DNA of 64,000 nucleotides from Desulfococcus multivorans (GTDB lineage: Bacteria > Desulfobacterota > Desulfobacteria > Desulfobacterales > Desulfococcaceae): NCBI RefSeq assembly GCF_001854245.1, contig NZ_CP015381.1, forward strand, positions 3,693,001 to 3,757,000, read 5' to 3'. Numbering within the stretch: position 1 is the stretch's first letter; every line of letters starts with the position of its first letter. A program made the position numbers and the translations under genes. Positions 45,163-52,901 of this stretch are shown piece after piece. Below the pieces are notes generated by a model. It worked only from the letters and a program-made list of their open reading frames with translations, searched no databases and was not told the DNA's origin.

Positions 45163-46800
45163 TCACTTCAATCTCTCAAACAAGCGCGCTATTTCGTCCG
45201 CTTCGAAGCGGGGCCAGGGGGTGGGGCGGCCTTCGTGGAAGGCGGCGATGTCGCGGCCGGGGTCGCCCACCTCGCCGATTACGGTCACGGGGATTTCGGC
45301 GTCGTGGAGGGCCCGGATGAGGGGGGCGCACCGGTCCTTCCGACAGGTGATGAGGAGACTGCCCGAACCGATGAGGCCCAACGGCGCGATATCGAGCAGC
45401 TCGCAGATCTTGCGGGTCTGGGGAAAGATCGGAATGTTTTCCACGAAAACCCGGATCTCGTGCCCTCCTGCCGCGGCGAGCTCCTCCAGGGCCGTGGAGA
45501 GCCCTCCCTCGGTCACGTCGTGCATGGCGCTGACGCCGCCCGAGGCCGCTGCGATCCGCGCCTCCCCGAGGATGCTGATCCGGGAGAGGAACCCCCGGCA
45601 GGTCTCGAGCTCCGCCTCGGTCATGCCCCGCTCCCGAAGCGCGGCCCCGAACTCCCGGGCGATGATGCTCGTCCCCTCCACCGCCACCGCCTTGGTCAGC
45701 AGCACCACGTCCCCGGGCCGCATCCGCCCCTTGTCCACCAGGTCCCTTCTCGCCACGGTGCCCGCCAGCATGCCGCTCACCACCGGCCGGGTCACCGCGT
45801 CGGTGATCTCCGTGTGCCCGCCGCAGAGGGTGATCCCCCAGTTCCGGCAGGTGGTCTCCAGATCCCCCAGCACCTCGAAGATCCCGGCGGGGGTGGTCCC
45901 CGTGGGAAACATCAGCGTGGTCAGGAGCCACCGGGGTGCCGCGCCGGAGGTGGCGATGTCGTTGGCATTGACCAGGACCGCGTACTGCCCGATGGCGTCC
46001 GTGGCAAAGGTGATGGGATCGGACTTGAGGATGAGGACCTCCTCGTCCGCGACATCCACGGCGGCGATGTCCTCGCCGATGCCGGGATGGATAATGACGG
46101 AAGGATCCTTGAAATCGAATGCGTCGAGATATTTCTTGAGAAGATCGTTGGGGAACTTGCCGCCGGGCAGGGGCAGGTAGAGGCGCAGCAGATCCCGCAC
46201 CTCTGCCAGCCCGGTGACCCGATGATCGCTCTCATCCTGAAACCGGTGACCGGCCGGTCCCGCCGCCGACACGCCGTGATCGAGCCACACCGTGGTGGCG
46301 CCGGCGCCGTTCCCCGCCTGGATGTCGAACACGAAATCCCCCACCACCGCCACCTCCCGGGACGCCACCCCCAGGCGGGCCGCCGCGGCGGCCACCCCTT
46401 CGGGATGGGGCTTGGGTGCGTGGGGGTCTTCCCGGGATATGATTACCGCGAAGTCGTCGGGACCCACCGTCTTGAAATTCTCCAGTGCCCGCATCACCGC
46501 CGCGCGGAGATTCCGGGTCAGGATGCCCAGACGAAGCCCCCGTTTGCGGCACCACCGGATCAGCTCCTCGGCCCCGGGGTTGGGTTGCGAGGCCTCGGCC
46601 GCCGAGAGCTCGAAGTCCGCCAGCATCCGGTGTGCCCGGTCCCGTTCCGCCGGGTCGGCCATCGCCTCGATGTGCTCCAGCACCGGCTGGTCGGGAGGGC
46701 AGCCCACCGCCGCCTTGATCTCGGAAAAATTCAGGGCCCCGGGGTGCGTGAGGGTCCCATCGAAATCGAACACTACGGCCTTGACAATCCTGTTTTTCAT
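45163..46800 (-). CDS. HAD phosphatase fused to AIR-synthase-like domain
   Basis: 545 residues. The first 215 form a HAD hydrolase with FDFDGTLTHPG (nucleophile Asp), GILTRNL and VVGDFVFDIQAGNGAG, as in phosphoglycolate phosphatase. The remainder is a PurM/HypE/SelD-type ATP-binding enzyme: IHPGIGEDIAA, VNANDIATSGAAPRW, GGHTEITDAVTRPV and MHDVTEGGLSTALEE. There is no selenocysteine/cysteine of SelD at the N-terminus of that domain and no Cys tail of HypE, so its substrate is unknown. The frame is continuous with no internal start or ribosome-binding site at the junction, so it is a true fusion. The start overlaps the upstream MFS gene (ATGA). Confidence 0.78.
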   Translation of the reverse strand: MKNRIVKAVVFDFDGTLTHPGALNFSEIKAAVGCPPDQPVLEHIEAMADPAERDRAHRMLADFELSAAEASQPNPGAEELIRWCRKRGLRLGILTRNLRAAVMRALENFKTVGPDDFAVIISREDPHAPKPHPEGVAAAAARLGVASREVAVVGDFVFDIQAGNGAGATTVWLDHGVSAAGPAGHRFQDESDHRVTGLAEVRDLLRLYLPLPGGKFPNDLLKKYLDAFDFKDPSVIIHPGIGEDIAAVDVADEEVLILKSDPITFATDAIGQYAVLVNANDIATSGAAPRWLLTTLMFPTGTTPAGIFEVLGDLETTCRNWGITLCGGHTEITDAVTRPVVSGMLAGTVARRDLVDKGRMRPGDVVLLTKAVAVEGTSIIAREFGAALRERGMTEAELETCRGFLSRISILGEARIAAASGGVSAMHDVTEGGLSTALEELAAAGGHEIRVFVENIPIFPQTRKICELLDIAPLGLIGSGSLLITCRKDRCAPLIRALHDAEIPVTVIGEVGDPGRDIAAFHEGRPTPWPRFEADEIARLFERLK

Positions 46801-48254
46801 TTCTCATCCCTTCCCCGTAAAAAGGCGACAACGATGCCGATGGCCCCGAGGGCGATGCCCGAGGACATGGCGTGCCGGAAAGCTTCCATGAAGACGGGCT
46901 CCAGATCGGGGGTGTAGACCTTGAGGAGCCGCCCCCCGCTCGAGGCGTGAAAGGCGCTGTTGAAAAGGGTTCCGGCCAGGGCGATCCCCAGCACCATGCC
47001 GAGGTTGCGGACCGTGGCCACGGTCCCGGCGGCCACCCCCATGAATTTCCGGGGAACGGCGCTCATGGCGGCGGCGTTGTTGGGGGCGATGAACAATCCC
47101 GTGCCGATGCCGCTCACGGCCAGACGCCACGCGATCTCGATTTTGGACGCCTCGGGCGTCAGGCGGGAGAGAAGGACGAAGGAGGCTGTCAGGACGGCCA
47201 TGCCCAGGGTGCAGAGCCAGCGGGATCCCAGCCGGTCCGAAAGGGCGCCCGAGAGCGGCGCGAACAGGAACAGAAAGATGAACGGGGTCACCATGATCAG
47301 GCCGGTATCTCCCGGGGAGAGGCCGCGGGGATGCATCAGGAAAAACGGCATGAGAAAGATGATGGTGAAGAGCCCCGCAAAAAGGATCATCCCCGCCAGA
47401 ACCGGCAGAACGAAGAGGCGGATCCGCAGCAGAGACGGCGAAATCAGGGGATGGGGGGTTCGGATTTCCCGACGGACGAACCCCAGGGACGACGCCAGAA
47501 AGAGCCCCGAAAGGGAAAGAAACGGGATACTGCCGTAGCCCCAGTCGTAGCCGTGGGTCAGGGCCGCGAGCATCGCCCCCATGCCGAGGGCCAGGAAAAG
47601 CGCGCCCCAGCCGTCGAAGGATTCCCGCCGCGTCACATCCACCTGCCGATGCCTCAGGAGACGGTTGGCCCACAGCGCCGCCCCCACCCCGATGGGGATG
47701 TTGATCCAGAAGATAAAAGGCCAGGAGGCGACATGCAGAATCCATCCCCCCAGGGCCGGTCCCACCGTGAGGCCGGAGGCCACCACCGCCCCCAGGACGC
47801 CCAGGGCCCGCCCCCGCTCCGAGGCCGGAAAGGCGTCGACCACAATGGCCTGGGTGCAGGACATGACCATGGCGGCTCCAACCCCCTGGAAGGCCCGGGC
47901 CCCGATGAGCCACAACGCACTGTCGGCCATGGCGCAGCAGAGGGATCCCGCCGAGAAGACCCCCAGCCCCCGGGTGTAGACCCAGCGGCGGCCCCGGATG
48001 TCGCCCAGCCGCCCGAAGGAGAGCAGCAGGGAGGAGACGGTGAGCAGATAGATCATCATCACCCACTCCACCGTGGGCATGGGCACCCCCAGGTCCTGCA
48101 TGACGGCGGGCAGGGCGACGTTGACGATGCTGCCGTCCAGGGTCGACATGAACACCCCGACGGCCGTCACCGTGAAAATCGCCCACTTGCCCGATCGATC
48201 CCGCATCCGCATCTCCCATCCATATCGAAGAAACCAGTCCAGAAACCGCTGCAC
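46797..48254 (-). CDS. DHA2-family (EmrB/QacA) multidrug-type MFS transporter
   Basis: About 485 residues with 14 predicted helices. It contains the signatures MSTLDGSIVNVALPAV (motif of the DHA2 family), GRLGDIRGRRWVY (motif A) and LGAVVASGLTVGPALGGWI (motif C of drug:proton antiporters). The GTG at 48254 has a weak site; an ATG at 48206 preceded by GGGAG (six-base spacing) is a good alternative, giving 469 residues. It is translationally coupled to the HAD/AIR fusion downstream, so transport may connect to that enzyme's product. Confidence 0.85.
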   Translation of the reverse strand: MQRFLDWFLRYGWEMRMRDRSGKWAIFTVTAVGVFMSTLDGSIVNVALPAVMQDLGVPMPTVEWVMMIYLLTVSSLLLSFGRLGDIRGRRWVYTRGLGVFSAGSLCCAMADSALWLIGARAFQGVGAAMVMSCTQAIVVDAFPASERGRALGVLGAVVASGLTVGPALGGWILHVASWPFIFWINIPIGVGAALWANRLLRHRQVDVTRRESFDGWGALFLALGMGAMLAALTHGYDWGYGSIPFLSLSGLFLASSLGFVRREIRTPHPLISPSLLRIRLFVLPVLAGMILFAGLFTIIFLMPFFLMHPRGLSPGDTGLIMVTPFIFLFLFAPLSGALSDRLGSRWLCTLGMAVLTASFVLLSRLTPEASKIEIAWRLAVSGIGTGLFIAPNNAAAMSAVPRKFMGVAAGTVATVRNLGMVLGIALAGTLFNSAFHASSGGRLLKVYTPDLEPVFMEAFRHAMSSGIALGAIGIVVAFLRGRDEK

Positions 48255-48277
48255 CCTGCAAACATAGCTGAACTATT

Positions 48278-48336
48278 CAACTTTCGACTTTCATGATGGT
48301 GACCGGATAGATACGGCCTATGGAAGTCGACAGTTG
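48278..48336. repeat. Short R2 element with inverted termini
   Basis: CAACTTTCGACTT (48278-48290) and AAGTCGACAGTTG (48324-48336) are inverted repeats with one mismatch. The 33-bp centre carries GATGGTGACCGGATAG, also seen near 4480 and 37630. Confidence 0.65.
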
Positions 48337-48428
48337 AACGGACTATAAAAGATGGCGGCATAAAGATCAATCAGCGTTTTGGATTTTAAGGAAATTGCCG
48401 GGTGTTGTGATGGTCCGCCGGAAACAAT

Positions 48429-48466
48429 TTGACACATCGACCTCTTTGTATTACATATCGTAATAC
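48429..48466 (+). promoter_or_regulatory. Toxin-antitoxin promoter and operator
   Basis: TTGACA (48429-48434) is followed after a 17-base spacer by the -10 region TACATA. Across it lies a perfect inverted repeat, GTATTAC (48448-48454) and GTAATAC (48460-48466) with a 5-bp centre. Ribbon-helix-helix antitoxins normally bind such operators to repress their own operon. Confidence 0.6.
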
Positions 48467-48478
48467 GGAGGTGACGAC

Positions 48479-48742
48479 ATGATCACATTGAGACTCGATC
48501 CGGACCTGGAAAACGATGTTCGTGTCGCTGCCAGAAATCTGGGTCTGACAAAATCCGAATTGATTCGCAAAAGTATAATTGAATATATCGGAAAGTTGGA
48601 AAGCCTCGATGCCTGGGAATCGGGCAAGGATTTGTTTGGCAGATATTCAAGCGGCCGGGAAAAATCTGTCTGTCGATCGAAAAGCCATTTTAAAAGAGAA
48701 GATTCGGGGAAAAAGAAAATGAGGCTGAAGACTGAAGGCTGA
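48479..48742 (+). pseudogene. Ribbon-helix-helix antitoxin with a frameshifted C-terminus
   Basis: The N-terminal 60 residues are an intact RHH antitoxin (MITLRLDPDLENDVRVAARN, then DLFGRYSSGRE). From the A5 run at 48660-48664 the frame changes. With four A residues the sequence would continue NLSVDRKAILKEKIRGKRK and stop at 48720-48722, which is the usual basic toxin-binding tail of these antitoxins. As written, the frame instead runs into an R1 repeat and stops at 48742. Either a one-base insertion (real or assembly error) inactivated the tail, or slippage on the A-run restores it. GGAGGTGACGAC precedes the ATG. Confidence 0.7.
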
Positions 48743-48804
48743 AGGGGCATAAACGTTCCGTCCATCGCAGACCACCCCTTTAGCCTTCAGCCTTCAGTCT
48801 TCAG
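48721..48804. repeat. R1 inverted-repeat element between antitoxin and toxin
   Basis: Arms GGCTGAAGACTGAAGGCTG (48723 onward) and their complement CCTTCAGCCTTCAGTCTTCAG (48784-48804) flank a 35-bp core, ATAAACGTTCCGTCC then CACCCC, homologous to the core at about 4525-4560. It begins at the ancestral antitoxin stop and ends eight bases before the toxin ATG. Confidence 0.75.
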
Positions 48805-48811
48805 AGTCGAG

Positions 48812-49225
48812 ATGATGAAAAAAGTCCTGATAGACTCCGGCCCATTGATTGCGCTGTTCGATGCGTCCGATAGATACCATCATGAATCGCTTGAATTCAT
48901 CAAAACAAATAAGCACCCTCTTGTCACGACCATAGCCTCCATAACGGAGACACTTCACTTGCTGGATTTCAACCGAAATGCCCAGATCGACTTTTTAGAA
49001 TGGATCGGCAGAGGCGGCGTTGAAATTTATGATATCCAGAATAAGGATTTTCATCGACTGAAAGCGTTGACGGAAAAATACCGGGACTTGCCAATGGATT
49101 TTGCCGATTCATGTCTGGTATATATCGCCGAACAGCTCAACATCGATACCATTGCAACGATCGATCGCGATTTCTCGGTCTACAGGATCAAAGGCAGAAA
49201 AAAGTTTAAAACCCTGCTTTCCTGA
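48812..49225 (+). CDS. PIN-domain toxin
   Basis: 137 residues with PIN motifs: D in VLIDSGPLIALFDASD, E in ASITETLHLLD, D in PMDFADSCLVYIAE and D in IATIDRDFSVYR. It is the expected nuclease partner of the RHH antitoxin 70 bp upstream, from which it is now separated by an R1 element. No strong ribosome-binding site remains; GTCGAG is the only candidate before ATGATG, so translation may be reduced. It looks intact. Confidence 0.85.
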   Translation: MMKKVLIDSGPLIALFDASDRYHHESLEFIKTNKHPLVTTIASITETLHLLDFNRNAQIDFLEWIGRGGVEIYDIQNKDFHRLKALTEKYRDLPMDFADSCLVYIAEQLNIDTIATIDRDFSVYRIKGRKKFKTLLS

Positions 49226-49374
49226 AACCGCCCCGAAGAACCACCCGCCTATAGACAAACCCGTCTGCATGTACTAAACTCCAGTTTCCGACTTTCATGA
49301 CAATGACTGGATAGCGGTGCCGGAAGGATGCGGCCCGGCATGATACGCCCCCCAAAGGAAGGGATCCTAAAGCG

Positions 49375-49908
49375 ATGATCAGCCTGAACGACAACGAAAA
49401 GCAATTCCTGCTGACCCTGTACGACCGCCTCGACGGCAGCCTGTCGGGCCAGATCTCCATGTACGACGTGGGCGCGGCGATGGGCTGCGAAAAGCCCGAG
49501 TCCCTCAAGATCGCCGAATCCCTCATGGGGATGGACGCCGTGGCGGTGCGGACCCTTTCAGGCGGCGTGGGGCTGACGGAGACCGGCATCGCGACGGCCC
49601 GGGATCTGGGCGCCGGGGGCGGCGACGCCGCGCCGCGCCTGGGAGACGGACCGGTCGTGGACGATGCCGGACGGACGGCCGCAGAGGCCCTCGCAACCGG
49701 CATCAAGGCCGATGCCGGCGGCATGAACCTCGAATTCGACGCCCTGGCGGAGCTTGTGGCCGATCTCAGAACCATCGACGCCCAGATGACCTCCCCCCGC
49801 CCCAAAACCGCCGTCCTGCGCGCAGCCTTCACCTCCCTGCAGAAAACCCTGGCCGCCGCAAATCAGAAAGACGGCGCCGCGCGAATCGCGGCATTTATAA
49901 AAGGGTAG
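49375..49908 (+). CDS. Small winged-helix-like protein, unknown function
   Basis: 177 residues. Residues 1-65 (SLNDNEKQFLLTLYDRLDGS to GGVGLTETGIATA) look like a winged helix. The middle is a glycine- and alanine-rich linker, and residues about 105-177 form an amphipathic helical region (LAELVADLRTIDAQM, AAFTSLQKTLAAANQ). No enzyme motif. An R2 fragment and AAGGAAGGGATCC precede the start. Possibly a DNA-binding or adaptor protein; no family recognised. Confidence 0.6.
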   Translation: MISLNDNEKQFLLTLYDRLDGSLSGQISMYDVGAAMGCEKPESLKIAESLMGMDAVAVRTLSGGVGLTETGIATARDLGAGGGDAAPRLGDGPVVDDAGRTAAEALATGIKADAGGMNLEFDALAELVADLRTIDAQMTSPRPKTAVLRAAFTSLQKTLAAANQKDGAARIAAFIKG

Positions 49909-49915
49909 GGTGGGT

Positions 49916-50226
49916 AGGGTGATTAGGGTTTTAGGGTTTTAAGGTTTTAAGGTTTTAAGGTTTTATGGTTTTATGGTTTTATGTGGTTACCGGCACACGC
50001 TTATAGTCTTCAGCCTTCAGTCTTCAGCCTTCCTTCAGCCTTTCCCCCCACCAGCCCCTGAAAATCGAAGTCAACACCGAAAGATGTCCTGAAACGCAAC
50101 ACCAACATCCCACAGGCACAAGATCATCCTCTCCCCCCAACCACCCTAAAACTCTACCACCTTAATCACCCTAAAACCCTAAAACTCTAACACCCTAAAA
50201 CCCTAATCACCCTAAAACCCTTCTTC
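49916..50226. repeat. Two 8-bp-period arrays flanking R1 heptamers
   Basis: 49916-49985 holds TTAGGG/TTAAGG/TTATGG-type octamers; 50008-50040 holds R1 heptamers; 50142-50226 holds AAAACTCT, ACCACCTT, AATCACCC, TAAAACCC and similar octamers. They fill most of the gap between 49908 and the EPS promoter. There is no gene. Confidence 0.7.
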
Positions 50227-50287
50227 ACCTAACCACCCCTCCCCCCTTAATCAGCTATAACTTTTTTTAACTTTTTTCAAATTCGGG

Positions 50288-50316
50288 TTGACATCGGGCA
50301 ATCCGGAATCTATAGA
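50288..50316 (+). promoter_or_regulatory. Strong sigma-70 promoter of the EPS operon
   Basis: TTGACA (50288-50293), spacer of 17, TATAGA (50311-50316). Transcription should begin near 50322, giving a leader of about 215 nt before the first start codon. The leader contains GC-rich potential stems between 50350 and 50470 but matches no riboswitch class I know. Confidence 0.7.
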
Positions 50317-50537
50317 GAGAAAACGATATATCAAAAGTTCTTATTTTATGCATCGTGAGCCGTTGCAGACGCTCCTGGGCGACGCCGTGGTTTCGCATGC
50401 CGCGAGACGCGGACGCTTCCGGAGAAACGCCCGGACAGCGGTTGTACAATTGCAGCTGTTGGGTGGAAACTGATTGCAGCGCGCTCGTTTCAATAATATA
50501 TGCTCCACTACGCCCTATTCTGAAAGAGGATGTTCTG

Positions 50538-51872
50538 ATGAAAAAACAATGTTTCAAGGTTGCAGTGGTTCTCGGTTTTCTCTGTGTGCTTCCAGTGACG
50601 GTCGTTGCGGAAAATCAGGTGGTGATCGAACCGGAAAACCGGGTGGTGATCGAACCCCTGATCTACGCGGACGAAATCGACGTCGCGAACGCCAACCTCA
50701 ACCTGACGGCCAAGGCGACCAATCGGCTGGAGCCGACCCTCTCCTTCGCCTATCGGACGGACAGCAACTTCTACCGGGTGGACGACGATTTCGAGAAGCT
50801 TCGGGTGGACACCTATCTGGTGCAGCCGGGTCTCCGCTTCGGCTATCGGACCGGGAAAACCCTGGTGGACCTGGGCTATTCCCTCAACATCTACTCCTAT
50901 GACGACCGGGACGACCGGCCGGCCGGACATCGGAACGCCGACGACCTCGATTACACCGGGCACACCCTCCGGCTGAACGCCGAAACCCGGCCCACGGCCA
51001 AGATCAATCTCGGCCTCAAGGAATATTTCGTCCGCACCCGGGACCAGTCCGAGGCCGACCACACCACCGGACTCGTCGGGATCCAGGAGAAATACAACTA
51101 CAACCAGATAGAGCCCTGGCTCGCCTACCGTTTCAGCGAACGCTTTTCATCCCGCCTCGCCTACCGGCACACCGCCGTCAATTACGATAAGGTCAACCCC
51201 GAAGACGCAACGGAAAACCGGGGCCTTTTCGATTTCCGCTACCACCTGTCGCCCCGGGACTCCATCGCCGTCGATTACAGCATCTGGAATCGGGATCACG
51301 ACGAAGGCATTGCCGACTACACCTCCAACGTGATCGGGCTGGTGTACCGGCGCAACGCCAAGTTCCTCTACGGTGAGCTGGGCGTCGGCTACCATCATCG
51401 GGACTTCGAGGAGAGCGGCCGCGACAGCGAAAGCACCCCGGCCTTCCGCCTGGCCGTCACGGCCCAGAGCTCGGGCCTGGACGAATCCGGCCGCCCCAAA
51501 ACCTACGCCACCCTGGCCTTGAACAAGGATTTCAACAGCTCGGGTACGTCCAGCAACTTCCTCGAAACGCGGGAGGTCTCCCTCCGGGCCGGCCACACGT
51601 TCATGGACCGGATCCTCCTGGACATGGAAGGCTATTACCGCATGAACGAGTATGAGGACGCTGCCGGCCTCACCCCCGACGGATCCGTCGAGGATCGGGA
51701 CGACGACCGGATGGGCGTAGTGGGCAGCCTGGGATACCGCCTCGGCCGCTGGTTCGTGCTGAGCGTCCGGGGCGGATACGAGAGCCGCGATTCCAACCTG
51801 GCCGCCTACGACTATGACAACACCTATGTCATGGCCCGTCTGGATTCGTCCTATGATTTCAACCTGAAGTAA
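50538..51872 (+). CDS. Outer-membrane beta-barrel protein of the EPS cluster
   Basis: 444 residues with a signal peptide (MKKQCFKVAVVLGFLCVLPV, cleavage near VVAEN). Many alternating hydrophobic/polar strands ending with aromatic residues follow, as in SFAYRTDSNFYRV, LVDLGYSLNIYSY, FLYGELGVGYHHRDF and the terminal ARLDSSYDFNLK. This is the pattern of the barrel proteins found at the head of exopolysaccharide clusters, thought to assist export across the outer membrane. NQVVIEPE and NRVVIEP are a small duplication near the N-terminus. AGAGGA lies before the ATG at 50538. Confidence 0.78.
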   Translation: MKKQCFKVAVVLGFLCVLPVTVVAENQVVIEPENRVVIEPLIYADEIDVANANLNLTAKATNRLEPTLSFAYRTDSNFYRVDDDFEKLRVDTYLVQPGLRFGYRTGKTLVDLGYSLNIYSYDDRDDRPAGHRNADDLDYTGHTLRLNAETRPTAKINLGLKEYFVRTRDQSEADHTTGLVGIQEKYNYNQIEPWLAYRFSERFSSRLAYRHTAVNYDKVNPEDATENRGLFDFRYHLSPRDSIAVDYSIWNRDHDEGIADYTSNVIGLVYRRNAKFLYGELGVGYHHRDFEESGRDSESTPAFRLAVTAQSSGLDESGRPKTYATLALNKDFNSSGTSSNFLETREVSLRAGHTFMDRILLDMEGYYRMNEYEDAAGLTPDGSVEDRDDDRMGVVGSLGYRLGRWFVLSVRGGYESRDSNLAAYDYDNTYVMARLDSSYDFNLK

Positions 51873-51884
51873 GCTTCCCAAACC

Positions 51885-51931
51885 GCAAGCCGCCGACGAC
51901 AACGGGCCCGGCGCCCGCGTTTGCGGCTTGC
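51885..51931. other. Intergenic hairpin within the EPS operon
   Basis: GCAAGCCGC (51885-51893) pairs with GCGGCTTGC (51923-51931), with a GC-rich inner segment (GGGCCCGGCGCCC). It ends 14 bases before the start of the Wza-like gene and may stabilise or process the mRNA. No U-run, so it is not a terminator. Confidence 0.5.
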
Positions 51932-51945
51932 CTTGTGTGACGATC

Positions 51946-52854
51946 ATGCCATACCTGAAAAATCGAATCTTCGGAAATATTGTGTTCCTCTGGCTTGCCG
52001 CCGCCCTGCTTTTCCCTTCGGGAGGCCTCTGCCTCGCCCGGGAGGAGGGCTATCGCATCGGCGCCAGGGATGTTCTGGCCCTCACCATTTATGCCGGCGG
52101 CGAGGAGCAGCAGTCGGTCCAGCTGACGGTGAGCCCCCAGGGCACCATCAACGTCCCCTTCATCGGGCCGGTCAAGGCGGCGGGCCTCACCGTCAGCCAA
52201 CTCCGGGAACAGATCGTGGCGCCCCTGGCCCAGGATTATTTCGTCGATCCCGAGGTCAACCTCTATATCAAGGAATACCAGAGCCTTCAGTATTACATCA
52301 CCGGCGCCGTCACCACCCCCGGCCTCTACACCACCGATTCCCGGCAAACCCTGTTGACCCTCATCGCCAAGGCCGGCGGCGTCATGAACGACCGCGGGAA
52401 CGTGGCCTACATCATGCGGGACTCCACCGGAAAGCTGCGGGAGGGGGAGACGCCGGAGGAGCTGATATCCAAGAACAAGAGCCAGAAGGCGGATCTGGAT
52501 CGACTCCTCGACAAGGGCGATATGGGCCAGAACGTGCCCCTCCATTCCGGGGACGTCGTCTACATCCCCCTCAAGCGGGACCTGGACGTGGCCCAGTCGA
52601 GCATCTATATGGAAGGCGAAATCAACCGCCCGGGCATCTATCCCTATCAGCAGGGGCTCACCGCCCTGAACGCCTGCCTCATGGCCGGCGGATTCAAGAC
52701 CTATGCCGCCCCCAGCCGGACCCGTATCATCCGGGAGGTGGGGAACCGGAAAGAGGTGATCCGGATCGATCTGAACGCCGTCAAGGCCGGCAAGATCGCC
52801 GACATTCCCCTGAAGCCCGGGGATCTGATCAATGTTCCCGAAAGCTGGTTTTAA
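51946..52854 (+). CDS. Polysaccharide export protein (Wza-like)
   Basis: 303 residues with a signal peptide (LKNRIFGNIVFLWLAAALLF, cleavage near CLARE). It contains a Poly_export domain (GYRIGARDVLALTIYAGGEE through INVPFIGPVKAAGLT) and two SLBB beta-grasp domains (YITGAVTTPGLYTT and YMEGEINRPGIYPY). It forms the outer-membrane or periplasmic conduit for polymer. A Cys in the signal region (GLCLA) may be a lipobox. The C-terminal helix of E. coli Wza is absent, so the barrel protein upstream may supply the outer-membrane pore. Confidence 0.9.
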   Translation: MPYLKNRIFGNIVFLWLAAALLFPSGGLCLAREEGYRIGARDVLALTIYAGGEEQQSVQLTVSPQGTINVPFIGPVKAAGLTVSQLREQIVAPLAQDYFVDPEVNLYIKEYQSLQYYITGAVTTPGLYTTDSRQTLLTLIAKAGGVMNDRGNVAYIMRDSTGKLREGETPEELISKNKSQKADLDRLLDKGDMGQNVPLHSGDVVYIPLKRDLDVAQSSIYMEGEINRPGIYPYQQGLTALNACLMAGGFKTYAAPSRTRIIREVGNRKEVIRIDLNAVKAGKIADIPLKPGDLINVPESWF

Positions 52855-52901
52855 CCCGGCATGACCCTTCATGCCGCCCCCCCGCGAGGCAAAGACGCAC
52901 C

